DNA of 27,238 nt from a virus: positions 1 through 27,238 of the IMG/VR virus record IMGVR_UViG_3300032285_002458. One strand, written 5' to 3'. The position numbers and the translations under genes were made by a program. The notes below the pieces were generated by a model. It did not search any database and was not told where the DNA came from. It saw only the letters and a list, made by a program, of their open reading frames with translations. Numbering within the stretch: position 1 is the first letter of the stretch; every line of letters begins with the position of its first letter. Shown here in pieces: positions 13,606-21,693 of the stretch.

Positions 13606-14169
13606 ATGCCGGAAAATCCACAATTTGATTTAAAAGAATGGAAGAAACAGAAGCTAGATGCTATCCGTAACTTTCATATGGGATTAATCAATGACCTTGG
13701 AATTAGTCCATTAGATTTCAACATGAAGAAAGCCTTTTATGATAAACAGGGCAGAGAAGTTGTTGGAATCTTTGGTTCAGAATTCCGAAAAGACAAAGGC
13801 TTTTTCTTTGAGTTAATCAGTAGTGATCTTGATCCTATTGATGCAGAAAGAAAAGTTTATAGAGTACCACCAAACGCTTGTTTTGAAGAAGAGTATGAAC
13901 TCAATCCTAAGAATTCATACAATGTTCCTTTAGAAGAATTAAGAGTGGTAAATCCTTACTCAGCAGCTATTAGCAAGGGTGCTGCTATAGAAATTATGGA
14001 AAAAAAAGTAGAAGAAAAAACATCAAAATTCCATAAAATTTCAGTACCTTTGGAGGAAATTGATGCACCGTATAGTGAGATGACAATTAGAGACTTCTAT
14101 GCTATGCAATCAGGTAAACCAGTTAGTTTAAAAGGCTGGCTTAACAACTTAATCAAATCTTCAACATAA
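13606..14169 (+). CDS. Unknown protein between DnaB and the Sak4-like ATPase
   Basis: 187 residues, alpha/beta, with no TM or signal peptide. It starts with a charged helix (FDLKEWKKQKLDAIRNFHMG) and ends with another (MTIRDFYAMQSGKPVSLKGW). An A-rich tract (AACAAACAAACA) precedes the ATG and its stop is one nt from the next ATG. Codon use and composition are those of its neighbours. I do not recognise a family; the context implies a replication or recombination accessory role. Confidence 0.75.
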   Translation: MPENPQFDLKEWKKQKLDAIRNFHMGLINDLGISPLDFNMKKAFYDKQGREVVGIFGSEFRKDKGFFFELISSDLDPIDAERKVYRVPPNACFEEEYELNPKNSYNVPLEELRVVNPYSAAISKGAAIEIMEKKVEEKTSKFHKISVPLEEIDAPYSEMTIRDFYAMQSGKPVSLKGWLNNLIKSST

Positions 14170-14170
14170 C

Positions 14171-14854
14171 ATGGCACAGAGTATTTTAGTAATTGCCGAA
14201 TCAGGTAGTGGTAAGTCTACAAGTATAGAAAACTTGGACCCCAAAGAAACCTTTATCATTAATGTGGCTAACAAGCCCTTACCGTTCAAAGGTTGGAAGA
14301 AAAAGTATACCATCTGGAGTAAAGACAACCCCACTGGTAATATGTATGACAAGTCCACAGTACCTAACATTGAAGCTTGTATTAAATATGTCAATGACAA
14401 AAGACCTGATATAAAGGTGTTAGTTATTGATGATTTTCAATACATGAGCTCATTTGAATTCTTTGAGAGAGTTGATGAAAAAGGTTATGAAAAGTTCACA
14501 CAGATCGGAGCAGGATTAGCACGTATAGCTAGAATGCCAAAGGATCTAAGAGATGATCTTCAAATCTATTTCTTGACACATGCAGAAGAATCTTCAGATT
14601 TAGAAGGAAAAAAACGTTACAAAGCCAAAACCATTGGTAGAATGGTAGATGAAAAGCTTACATTGGAAGGCTTGTTCTCTATTGTATTATTTGGTAAGGT
14701 GAAGAAGGACAAAGATGGTGCTATCCGTCATGTGTTTGAAACACAAAACAACGGAGAGAACACATGTAAAAGTCCTAAAGGAATGTTCCCTACCTTTGAG
14801 ATTGTAAATGATCTTGAATATGTAAGACAAGCAATTATTGACTACGAGAATTAA
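14171..14854 (+). CDS. Sak4-like RecA-fold ATPase (AAA_24 type), recombination
   Basis: 227 residues. Walker A ESGSGKST (10-17) comes almost at the N-terminus and Walker B VLVIDDF (83-89) follows; further on there are YFLTHAEES (a sensor-like TH) and a KAKTIGRMVDEKLTLEG region typical of phage Sak4/AAA_24 ATPases. These are short RecA-core proteins that promote single-strand annealing, often with the phage SSB. The SSB-like gene follows directly, which supports that pairing. Confidence is high for the ATPase fold and moderate for the Sak4 name. Confidence 0.85.
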   Translation: MAQSILVIAESGSGKSTSIENLDPKETFIINVANKPLPFKGWKKKYTIWSKDNPTGNMYDKSTVPNIEACIKYVNDKRPDIKVLVIDDFQYMSSFEFFERVDEKGYEKFTQIGAGLARIARMPKDLRDDLQIYFLTHAEESSDLEGKKRYKAKTIGRMVDEKLTLEGLFSIVLFGKVKKDKDGAIRHVFETQNNGENTCKSPKGMFPTFEIVNDLEYVRQAIIDYEN

Positions 14855-14877
14855 TCATTATTTAAAAACAAAACAGT

Positions 14878-15486
14878 ATGTTTAACACAAAAGGACAAGA
14901 AATCAAATCGGGAGGAAGCACTCCTAAATCGTTACAACCAGGAGTTGTAAAAGCACACATCTTTAGTTCATCAGTTAGAACTGCAAAGAGTGGTAAAAAA
15001 TCTTTAGAATTAATCTTAGAAGGTCCAGCAATGGAAGGCTTTGAAGGTTGGGCTATAGATAAGAATAATCCAGAAGGACCAAAGTTCAAAGGTCAGTCTT
15101 CTAGAGTGAGTGCTACTATTTATTCTGATCAATTTGATTCAGATAGCCCAGCTAAGAATGAGATCATTTACAAATTATTATTTATTGCCTCTGAACTTGG
15201 GTTGAGAGATGATGCAGATAATGTAAGTGCTAACAGTATTGAAGAATGGGTTGAGAAGGTAACTGATATTATCAAAGGTCATGATCTATATTTCTTCTTG
15301 AAGGGTACTGAAGAAGAGTATAATGGTAAAACAATTGTAAAATTATCTTTACCAAGATATAAGTTTGCTTCAGTGGATGTAACAGGAGTAGATAAGTTTG
15401 ATAAAAACAATCAATACCATTACAAAGCTATTACAACTAAAACAGTTAGTGGTTTTGAACCAGCTGTTGATGATTTTGATATGTAG
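14878..15486 (+). CDS. Single-stranded DNA-binding protein (SSB-like)
   Basis: 202 residues. It is beta-rich with OB-fold-like alternation (GVVKAHIFSSSVRTAKSGKKSLELILEG), a helical insertion at ~120-140, a DLYFFLKG...KTIVKLSLPRYKFA strand pair, and an acidic aromatic C-terminal tip (PAVDDFDM) like the SSB tail that recruits partners. It follows the Sak4-like gene and precedes a strong terminator, then the primase. SSB is expected at this position of a crAss-like replication block; the fold is inferred, not proven. Stop is TAG. Confidence 0.75.
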   Translation: MFNTKGQEIKSGGSTPKSLQPGVVKAHIFSSSVRTAKSGKKSLELILEGPAMEGFEGWAIDKNNPEGPKFKGQSSRVSATIYSDQFDSDSPAKNEIIYKLLFIASELGLRDDADNVSANSIEEWVEKVTDIIKGHDLYFFLKGTEEEYNGKTIVKLSLPRYKFASVDVTGVDKFDKNNQYHYKAITTKTVSGFEPAVDDFDM

Positions 15487-15508
15487 TATTTTTTCTTTTT
15501 TAATTGTC

Positions 15509-15540
15509 GGGGGGATGTTTCTACATTCCCCCTTATTTTT
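15509..15540 (+). terminator. Intrinsic terminator after the SSB-like gene
   Basis: GGGGGGATGT (15509-15518), loop TTCT, ACATTCCCCC (15523-15532), then TTATTTTT. A 10-bp stem with one G-U wobble on the + strand; the same pair would be C-A on the - strand, so it is directional. It probably limits transcription from the SSB gene into the primase gene. Confidence 0.8.
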
Positions 15541-15541
15541 G
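15534..15541 (+). promoter_or_regulatory. Possible -7 promoter element before the primase gene
   Basis: TATTTTTG fits TAnnTTTG and lies 17 nt before the primase ATG at 15558, right after the terminator. But the -33 position falls in the G-rich stem, with no TTTG, and the match overlaps the T tail, so it may be chance. Confidence 0.25.
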
Positions 15542-15557
15542 CATAAAATTTTGGAAT

Positions 15558-16544
15558 ATGTTTAATACAAAGAATCTAGTACACGATGTGAAAGATGTTC
15601 CATCAAGTTGGATATTTGAACACTTCTGTGTACTTAAAGAAAAACTAAATGGACAGGATGTAAAGTTTAAATCTATATTCAATCCTGGTGAACGTACACC
15701 TAGTATGTGTATATATTTTGATGGTAAAGTTTATAAGTTTAAAGATTTCTCCACTGGTAAAGGAGGGGATGCTATACATTTTGTAAAAGAGATGACACAT
15801 CTATCATTTCATAAAACTTGTCAGCTTATTGTAGAAACATACAATGATTTTGTTCTTCATAACAATGGAGGATACGACATAGAAAAGTTTCAAAAAGCTT
15901 CCAAGTATAAGGTGACTAGTCATACAGTTAGAAGTTGGACCACACAAGATCAATATTTCTGGACACAGTTTAATATTGGATCTAAACTACTTGAAGCTCA
16001 CAACGTGAAGCCACTAGAAAGTTATTGCATGACCAAGGATGATAATGAACTTTGTATCAAAGGACTATATCTCTATGGTTATTTCAAAGAAGATGGTACC
16101 CTATATAAAATCTATCAGCCCAAGACATTAGATAAGAAGTTTATCAAAGCTGAAAGCTATGTACAGGGGTGGGAACAATTACAAAATCGTAAGCACTTAG
16201 TAATTACTTCTAGTCTCAAAGATGTAATGTCTATTAAATCTTTAAAACTGAATGTAGATGTTATAGCTCCTGATAGTGAGAATACTATGATTAAACAAAC
16301 TGTGATGGAAGATCTTAGAAATAAGTATTCTAAAATTATTGTAATGTTTGATTATGATGATGCAGGTATAGAGGCTATGAAAAAGTATAAAGAAAAATAT
16401 CCATTTATAGAAATTACGGTGCTTCCTATGAGCAAGGATCCATCAGATAGTATAAAAGATTATGGAGCTAAGGAGGTTAGGAACAGATTAGTTCCTATCT
16501 TAGCAAAAAAATTAAATAATGAGGAAGAAAACAGCCAAACCTAG
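15558..16544 (+). CDS. DnaG-like primase (TOPRIM)
   Basis: 328 residues from ATG 15558; the upstream extension would cross the terminator. Residues ~35-75 (KSIFNPGERTPSMCIYFDGK, then KDFSTGKGGDAIHFV) correspond to the CHC2-type N-terminal domain of DnaG, though its zinc cysteines are not conserved. The TOPRIM domain spans ~213-300: a first strand HLVITSSLKDVMS and the DxD-type motif MFDYDDAG (263-270). In classical TOPRIM the first motif carries a Glu (often EG), here replaced by Ser-Ser, as I recall also for some phage primases. It should make RNA primers for DnaB-driven replication. The 3' end overlaps the HNH gene by 26 nt. Confidence 0.85.
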   Translation: MFNTKNLVHDVKDVPSSWIFEHFCVLKEKLNGQDVKFKSIFNPGERTPSMCIYFDGKVYKFKDFSTGKGGDAIHFVKEMTHLSFHKTCQLIVETYNDFVLHNNGGYDIEKFQKASKYKVTSHTVRSWTTQDQYFWTQFNIGSKLLEAHNVKPLESYCMTKDDNELCIKGLYLYGYFKEDGTLYKIYQPKTLDKKFIKAESYVQGWEQLQNRKHLVITSSLKDVMSIKSLKLNVDVIAPDSENTMIKQTVMEDLRNKYSKIIVMFDYDDAGIEAMKKYKEKYPFIEITVLPMSKDPSDSIKDYGAKEVRNRLVPILAKKLNNEEENSQT

Positions 16545-16914
16545 AAAAGGTGCAGCACCAAAAACTAGAAATGCAGGAACTATGACAGAGTCTGCATTCT
16601 GGTCTTTTATAAGAAGTGCACTAAGACAAAAGTCTAGATGGTGGAAACCTATAGCCCAAGCTAAAGCAAAAGTTAAAAGGGCTTACAAGGGCCCACTTAA
16701 GAGACAGAAGTTTGAGTATCAGTGTGCAGAGTGTTCTAATTGGTATCCTGACAAGAAAATCAATGTGGACCACATTATACCGGCTGGTACTTTAAGGTGT
16801 GCTAATGACCTTCCAGGGTTTGTAGAAAGATTATTTTGTGAAATAGATAATCTACAGGTGCTCTGTGAGACCTGTCACAATAAAAAGACACAAGATGAAA
16901 AGTCCAAAAAATAA
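16519..16914 (+). CDS. HNH nuclease-like protein
   Basis: 131 residues. A basic N-terminus (~1-65) with FWSFIRSALRQKSRWWKP is followed by an HNH domain: CAEC (69-72), the HNH His-containing VDHIIPAG (83-90), NLQVLCETCHNKKT (111-124) with the second CxxC (CETC) and the C-terminal His/Asn. Zinc-binding cysteines and the DH pair are all present, so it is probably active. Overlap with the primase end and with the next small gene places it tightly in the operon, unlike a recently inserted free-standing homing endonuclease. Role in DNA processing is likely, but the substrate is unknown. Confidence 0.8.
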   Translation: MRKKTAKPRKGAAPKTRNAGTMTESAFWSFIRSALRQKSRWWKPIAQAKAKVKRAYKGPLKRQKFEYQCAECSNWYPDKKINVDHIIPAGTLRCANDLPGFVERLFCEIDNLQVLCETCHNKKTQDEKSKK

Positions 16915-17083
16915 ACAGGACCTTATAGAAACAGTAATTAAACAAATAGAATTAGATGTACACTGTGGTGAATATGAAGCTTTACATATGTTACTTGAAT
17001 ATTTATCCATAGATAATCTAATAGAATATTTACCAGAAGAAGACTGGAAACAATTTAAACATTTAAGAGATGCAAATAATTAA
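16895..17083 (+). CDS. Small acidic phage protein (62 aa)
   Basis: 62 residues from ATG 16895, chosen over an upstream start at 16865 that lies deeper in the HNH gene. Helical sequence DLIETVIKQIELDVHCGEYE then ALHMLLEYLSIDNLIEYLPEED; this pattern of a short two-helix protein with a LIEYLPEE-type motif is, from memory, common in phage genomes, with unknown function. It overlaps the genes on both sides. Confidence 0.7.
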   Translation: MKSPKNKQDLIETVIKQIELDVHCGEYEALHMLLEYLSIDNLIEYLPEEDWKQFKHLRDANN

Positions 17084-17330
17084 CGGTAAAGAATCTGATA
17101 TAAGTGAGATACAATGGCTTCAAGTAATATTTTCTTATTTAAAACATCAGATAGACCCTCAGCCTAGTATTCGTCTTGACTATCTTGAGAGTTTAAATAT
17201 AGAAGATTTAAGTGCTATTACACCTGATATGTTTGAAATACGTGAATACACAAAAGAAGATGTACAAGATATGCTAGAAGCATTGAATTTAATCATTCAA
17301 AAAAAAGAAGAAGATGGCAGAACTACATGA
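17070..17330 (+). CDS. Unknown acidic small protein (86 aa)
   Basis: 86 residues, helical and acidic (LDYLESLNIEDLSAITPDMF, then YTKEDVQDMLEALNLIIQKK). No motif recognised. It overlaps the previous gene by 14 nt and the next by 17 nt, so the three small genes form one translation-coupled string before the nuclease gene. Confidence 0.65.
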   Translation: MQIINGKESDISEIQWLQVIFSYLKHQIDPQPSIRLDYLESLNIEDLSAITPDMFEIREYTKEDVQDMLEALNLIIQKKEEDGRTT

Positions 17331-17541
17331 GACCCTAATGGGTAAAAAACTTATAGAAGGTACATTACCTGATATAGCTAATCAGCTTAAGAGAATAGCT
17401 GATACTATGGAAAAGGCTACAAGTGATGTGGATACTAAGAAAGTAATAGAGTTTCTTGAGTATGAAGAAGCATTAACAAAGGATCCTAAAACAGCAACAA
17501 GAATTGCATTACTATTAAAAGAATTAAACATATGGAATTAG
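17314..17541 (+). CDS. Unknown coiled-coil small protein (75 aa)
   Basis: 75 residues, with a probable coiled coil (LPDIANQLKRIADTMEKATS) and a second helix pair (VIEFLEYEEALTKDPKTATR). No recognisable domain. It overlaps the PD-(D/E)XK nuclease start by 10 nt and may be a partner of that enzyme, but this is only inferred from position. Confidence 0.65.
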   Translation: MAELHETLMGKKLIEGTLPDIANQLKRIADTMEKATSDVDTKKVIEFLEYEEALTKDPKTATRIALLLKELNIWN

Positions 17542-18560
17542 AAGATTTAATGGAAGAGTCCATAAAGATTATGGAATCAGAGTTTTATAAAAAGAAGTTC
17601 TACTTCAGTTATAGTAGTTTGAATAAATTGATGTGGAACCCAGTGGTTTTTCATCAGCTGTATGTACTAGGAATTAAAGAAGAAAAGACAGATGCTCATC
17701 TTGTACAAGGAAAGATTATTCATGGATTGTTATTAGAACCAGAGAAGTTCAATGAGCAGTTTATAGTTAGCCCTGATAATCTACCAACTGGTAATACAAA
17801 AACAGTTGTAGATAGAGTGTTTGCTCATCATACAGAGCTTGCTAAGAATGGAGATGAAAGAACAAGTCTTGTAGAATTTACAGATGCTATCATAGATATT
17901 CTTAAAGATATGAATCTTCATCAGAGTTTAAAGACTGACCAGCAGAGACTGGATAAAATCTTAACTCCAGATGCTGAAAATTATTGGAATTTTCTTAGAG
18001 CTAAAGGGAATAAAACGTTAATTGATCAGCAGAGTTATGACTATTGTAATAGTGCTGTAGAGATAATTAGAACTAATAAAAAAGTGTGTGATCTTATTGG
18101 TTGTAATATAACAGAATTTGATAATAAAATTATAGCTAATGAGTTTCCTATACAAATTGATGTTCCAGGAAGACCTTTCGGCCTTAAGGGAATTATTGAT
18201 AATTTAATAGTTGATAATGACAAGAAAATTATCTATATTAATGATGTAAAGACTACTAGCAAAGAGCTAAAAGACTTTGAAGAAAGTGTAGAATTTTATT
18301 CTTATTGGATGCAAGCAGTTATTTATTGTACAATGGTAACTGTTCATTTCAAAGATCTTATAGATGCAGGGTATGAGATGAAGTTTCATTTTATTACAAT
18401 AGATAAAATGTTTCAAACATATGCTTTCCCTGTAAAAGATTCTACATTAGCTTCATGGTTGGGCAGACTTAATGAAGTGTTAGATAAAGCTGAATGGCAT
18501 TATTTAAATAACAGTTTTGATCTTCCTCATGCTTTTGCTACAGATTCAGTAACCTTATAA
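17532..18560 (+). CDS. PD-(D/E)XK nuclease (YqaJ/RecB-like exonuclease)
   Basis: 342 residues. Motifs of the phage PD-(D/E)XK exonuclease type: SYSSLNKLMWNPVVF (26-40), GKIIHGLLLEPEKF (60-73, H64), a GIIDNLIV segment with D223, INDVKTT with D238-x-K240 as the D-x-K active-site pair, and YSYWMQAVIYC (256-266, motif IV-like Gln261). Such enzymes resect dsDNA ends or cut host DNA, supplying 3' ssDNA for annealing by Sak4-type proteins. It shares the operon with the Sak4-like ATPase and SSB, so a recombination role is plausible. Confidence 0.85.
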   Translation: MELEDLMEESIKIMESEFYKKKFYFSYSSLNKLMWNPVVFHQLYVLGIKEEKTDAHLVQGKIIHGLLLEPEKFNEQFIVSPDNLPTGNTKTVVDRVFAHHTELAKNGDERTSLVEFTDAIIDILKDMNLHQSLKTDQQRLDKILTPDAENYWNFLRAKGNKTLIDQQSYDYCNSAVEIIRTNKKVCDLIGCNITEFDNKIIANEFPIQIDVPGRPFGLKGIIDNLIVDNDKKIIYINDVKTTSKELKDFEESVEFYSYWMQAVIYCTMVTVHFKDLIDAGYEMKFHFITIDKMFQTYAFPVKDSTLASWLGRLNEVLDKAEWHYLNNSFDLPHAFATDSVTL

Positions 18561-18570
18561 ATTATATAAA

Positions 18571-19131
18571 ATGATCAAGAGTTTATACAGTAAATACTTT
18601 CAGAAATCTAAGTCATTTCTATACCCAGCTCTTGGCATAAAGAAGAATAGTGAATTTTCACCCTCCGGCACCTATCTAGCTATTCAAGACTATATAGGTG
18701 CTGAAGACGTGAAGTTTATTTGTACATTTGAGAACATTGATAGTGTTGAGTTTAAATCATTTGAGCAGAATATGCTAATTGAAAATCCTTTGTTTATAGA
18801 AAAGATAGTTATTGAAAACTATTCTGTCTATACTTTTGATTATGGCATATATCAAACAGATTGGTTTAATTTCATTATGGGGAAGTATTCAAAACTATCA
18901 ACGGTTTTAAAGAAAGCTATAAGAACATATTACGGAGAAGGTTCTTCTGAATATAAATATATTGAAACTTATATTCATCCTCAAGAATACTTTGAAGAAT
19001 ATGCCATCCTTCTTGATGTAAACGTAGATGACCTAAAATCTATAGGGGAATTGTGTAATGCGTGTGACATGGAAAAAGAAACTTTAAAAATTCCTAAAGA
19101 ATATTTGGAAAGTTTAAAAAAAAGAGTTTAA
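18571..19131 (+). CDS. Unknown protein (186 aa)
   Basis: 186 residues, soluble, alpha/beta, with an aromatic-rich middle (VYTFDYGIYQTDWFNFIMG) and a helical C-terminus (LCNACDMEKETLKIPKEYLE). It follows the nuclease by 10 nt. No recognisable domain. Composition matches neighbours. Its 3' end contains the promoter of the next gene, so transcription there is not simply read-through. Confidence 0.7.
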   Translation: MIKSLYSKYFQKSKSFLYPALGIKKNSEFSPSGTYLAIQDYIGAEDVKFICTFENIDSVEFKSFEQNMLIENPLFIEKIVIENYSVYTFDYGIYQTDWFNFIMGKYSKLSTVLKKAIRTYYGEGSSEYKYIETYIHPQEYFEEYAILLDVNVDDLKSIGELCNACDMEKETLKIPKEYLESLKKRV

Positions 19132-19136
19132 CTTTG
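19104..19136 (+). promoter_or_regulatory. Near-consensus Bacteroidetes promoter for the 19160 gene
   Basis: TTTG (19104-19107), 21 nt, TAACTTTG (19129-19136): all fixed positions of TTTG-N19-21-TAnnTTTG are met. It sits mostly inside the end of the preceding gene and 24 nt upstream of the next ATG at 19160, so transcription would begin near 19143. Confidence 0.7.
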
Positions 19137-19159
19137 TTTAAACCAACAAAACCAAATGT

Positions 19160-19576
19160 ATGAATAATTCAATGATGCTGATTACTTCCAGCTGGGGTCA
19201 ATTTAAGACCTTCAAAATGATTCCTACTGATATTAACTGTCCCTATAGTGAGTGTATTTTTGATGTACAATCTAAAGTGTTAGCTATTATTGGTAGAATT
19301 AGTAAAGAGTCTTTGCACATGTTACCAAAGCTTACTGATATTGGAGATGTAAACTATCTTAAAATTGGTAAAAGAGAAAATGGTAAACCATATGCTGAAG
19401 AAAGAAGAACACTAAATACTCTTTACGAATACTATATAGAGGATGTAGAAGAGATTAAAGCTTTTGTAAATGGATTTGCAGAAAATTCTGACACGTTCAA
19501 CATACAACAGTATATAGATCTTGTTATAGACACTAAACCAGTTGCTGCTGAGAACAGCATTATTACGACAGTCTAA
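19160..19576 (+). CDS. Unknown protein with its own promoter and terminator (138 aa)
   Basis: 138 residues, soluble, beta-rich then helical: SWGQFKTFKMIPTDINCPYS, a DVQSKVLAIIGRISKES strand-turn, YLKIGKRENGKPYAEERRT, and a helical C-terminal part. The start at 19160 follows an A-rich tract. An out-of-frame ATG at 19156 stops after three codons. It has a near-consensus promoter upstream (19104-19136) and a good terminator downstream (19599-19630), so it can be made alone and possibly in large amounts. A DNA-binding or polymerase-associated abundant protein is conceivable, but there is no motif evidence. Confidence 0.75.
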   Translation: MNNSMMLITSSWGQFKTFKMIPTDINCPYSECIFDVQSKVLAIIGRISKESLHMLPKLTDIGDVNYLKIGKRENGKPYAEERRTLNTLYEYYIEDVEEIKAFVNGFAENSDTFNIQQYIDLVIDTKPVAAENSIITTV

Positions 19577-19598
19577 TTGTTATTCATACTAATAAATT

Positions 19599-19630
19599 AA
19601 GGAGGTGCTTTCTAGCACTTCCTTTTTTTA
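19599..19630 (+). terminator. Intrinsic terminator before the DNA polymerase gene
   Basis: AAGGAGGTGCT (19599-19609), loop TTCT, AGCACTTCCTT (19614-19624), then TTTTTA. An 11-bp stem with a single G-U wobble in the + orientation. It closes the transcription unit of the 138-aa gene. Confidence 0.85.
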
Positions 19631-19674
19631 TCTTTTTAATTTAAGGGGAAACAGCTTAACTGAATATTATAGAA

Positions 19675-21603
19675 ATGAAAAGAACACATTGGGTGATGGA
19701 CTATGAAACTATTGTAAATTGTTTCGTAGGTGTATTTATAGATTATAAAGACAGTAATGTAAAGCACTTGTTCGTTGTTCACGAACAGAGAAATGACATC
19801 TCTAAGCTTGTCACATTTCTTCAAAAATGTGTGACACAAAAAGAATGGCACATCTCTTATAATGGACTAGCATTTGATGCTCAAATTACTCAATACATTC
19901 TAGACAATGCTAAGAAATTAGAAAAGATGTCTACAGAGAATGTTATAAAAAACATATTTAATTTTGCACAAGAAACTATTAAGAAAACAGATAGTGGCGG
20001 CTTTGCTACTTACTCTCCTTCTAAGCTTAAAATCAGGCAGATTGACTTATTCAAACTCAACCACTGGGATAACAAAGCAAAGATGAGTAGTCTTAAGTGG
20101 ATACAGTATTCTATGGATTGGCAAAACGTAGAAGAGATGCCACACCACTATCTTCAACCAGTCACAGACAGTAACACATTGAAAGCTGTTATTGACTATT
20201 GTGTTAATGACGTACTTTCCACTAAGGAAATTCTCAAACATTCTAAAGAGCAGATACAGCTTAGGAAAACTCTCACTGATGAATATAACATAGATCTTTA
20301 TTCTGCATCTGAGCCACGTATATCTAAAGAGCTATTCTTACATTTCTTAAAAGAGAAATTAGGAATAGAAAAGTCTGAGATTAAACAGCTTAGAACACCA
20401 AGGGATTATATTGTATTAGCTGATTGTATACTACCATCTGTAAAGTTTCAAACCCAAGAATTTCAGGATATACTTACATATTTTAGAACAAAGGTTATCA
20501 CCTCCACTAAAGATAAGTTTAAGTATACAATGAATTATAAAGGAGTAAAGACTGACTATGGACTAGGTGGTTTACATGGTGCTGCTGATATGGGAGTTTA
20601 TAAAGCTAAACCGGGATGGACTATTATGACATCTGATGTTGTAAGTTTCTATCCCAATCTTGCTATTAAGAATAAATTTCATCCAGCCCATCTACCAGAG
20701 AAGGAATTCTGTGAATTGTATGAGTGGATATTTGAAGAAAGAAAGAAGATTCCAAAATCTGATCCCAAGAACTATGTGTATAAGATTATTCTTAATAGTA
20801 CATACGGTTTAACAGGTGATGAGAATAGTTTTCTATTTGATCCTAAGATGACCATGGATATTACCATTAATGGTCAGCTACAACTATCTATGTTATATGA
20901 GATGTTATGTCTTGCTATTCCAGAAGCACAACCTCTAATGCAGAATACAGATGGCTTAGAGATGATGATTCCTGAGGATAAGAAAGATGTCTATCTTAAA
21001 GTATGTGGTGAATGGGAATATCTTACACAATTAGCTCTTGAGCATGATGAATATTCTAAGATGATAATTGGTGATGTAAATAATTACATTGCTGTTTATA
21101 AAAATGGAAAAACAAAGTGCAAAGGTAGATTTGAGTGGGAAGATTTAGAAAAGAAAAAGGTGGCTATGTTCCATAAGAACAAAAGCTTTCTTATTATTCC
21201 TAAAGCTATATATGCATATCTTGTAGATGGAGTGAAGCCTGAAGATTTTTTAGCTCAGAACCAAAACATTCTTGATTATTGTGGTGGTGTTAAAGCTAAA
21301 GGAGCTTGGCACTTTGTAGAAAGAAATATAATAGATGGGCAGCTTGTTGATAAAAAGCTTCAAAAGATTATCAGGTATTATGTATCCAACAACGGAAGTA
21401 AACTTGTAAAATGCCATACTGATGGTAGAGAAATACAAGTGGAGGCTGGTGAATGGATGCAAACCACTATGAATCAGATGGTAGATAAACCATTTGAGGA
21501 GTATGACATTGACATGAAGTATTATATTGATGCAATATATAGAGAAATAAACCAAATAGAAAAAGTTAAGAGCAGAGCTGTTACACAACTTTCATTATTT
21601 TAA
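19675..21603 (+). CDS. Family B DNA polymerase with 3'-5' exonuclease
   Basis: 642 residues. Exonuclease motifs: Exo I DYET (D9, E11), Exo II YNGLAFD (62-68), Exo III YCVND (175-179). Polymerase motifs: a YxGG-like GLGGLHG (296-302), motif A DVVSFYPNL (321-329), motif B KIILNSTYG (370-378), motif C NTDG (424-427, where the usual DTD is NTD), and a KxKG motif at 481-484. The replicative DNA polymerase of the phage. Motif A and motif B are only ~49 residues apart, too short to hold a TPR1 insertion like that of the protein-primed phi29 type, so it is probably primed by the TOPRIM primase of this operon. Confidence 0.92.
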   Translation: MKRTHWVMDYETIVNCFVGVFIDYKDSNVKHLFVVHEQRNDISKLVTFLQKCVTQKEWHISYNGLAFDAQITQYILDNAKKLEKMSTENVIKNIFNFAQETIKKTDSGGFATYSPSKLKIRQIDLFKLNHWDNKAKMSSLKWIQYSMDWQNVEEMPHHYLQPVTDSNTLKAVIDYCVNDVLSTKEILKHSKEQIQLRKTLTDEYNIDLYSASEPRISKELFLHFLKEKLGIEKSEIKQLRTPRDYIVLADCILPSVKFQTQEFQDILTYFRTKVITSTKDKFKYTMNYKGVKTDYGLGGLHGAADMGVYKAKPGWTIMTSDVVSFYPNLAIKNKFHPAHLPEKEFCELYEWIFEERKKIPKSDPKNYVYKIILNSTYGLTGDENSFLFDPKMTMDITINGQLQLSMLYEMLCLAIPEAQPLMQNTDGLEMMIPEDKKDVYLKVCGEWEYLTQLALEHDEYSKMIIGDVNNYIAVYKNGKTKCKGRFEWEDLEKKKVAMFHKNKSFLIIPKAIYAYLVDGVKPEDFLAQNQNILDYCGGVKAKGAWHFVERNIIDGQLVDKKLQKIIRYYVSNNGSKLVKCHTDGREIQVEAGEWMQTTMNQMVDKPFEEYDIDMKYYIDAIYREINQIEKVKSRAVTQLSLF

Positions 21604-21606
21604 AAC

Positions 21607-21693
21607 ATGTATCAAAGAAAAAATACCATAAAAGGTTGGCTATACCATATTTGGTTAGTAATTTTATCAATAACTAAAAAACCAACACAATGA
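21607..21693 (+). CDS. Possible 28-aa membrane peptide
   Basis: ATG 21607 to TGA 21693: MYQRKNTIKGWLYHIWLVIL, then SITKKPTQ. A basic start, one hydrophobic segment (~10-22) and a basic tail. It begins 3 nt after the polymerase stop and its TGA overlaps the next start (ATGA), as expected of a coupled gene. Too short to be sure. Confidence 0.4.
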   Translation: MYQRKNTIKGWLYHIWLVILSITKKPTQ

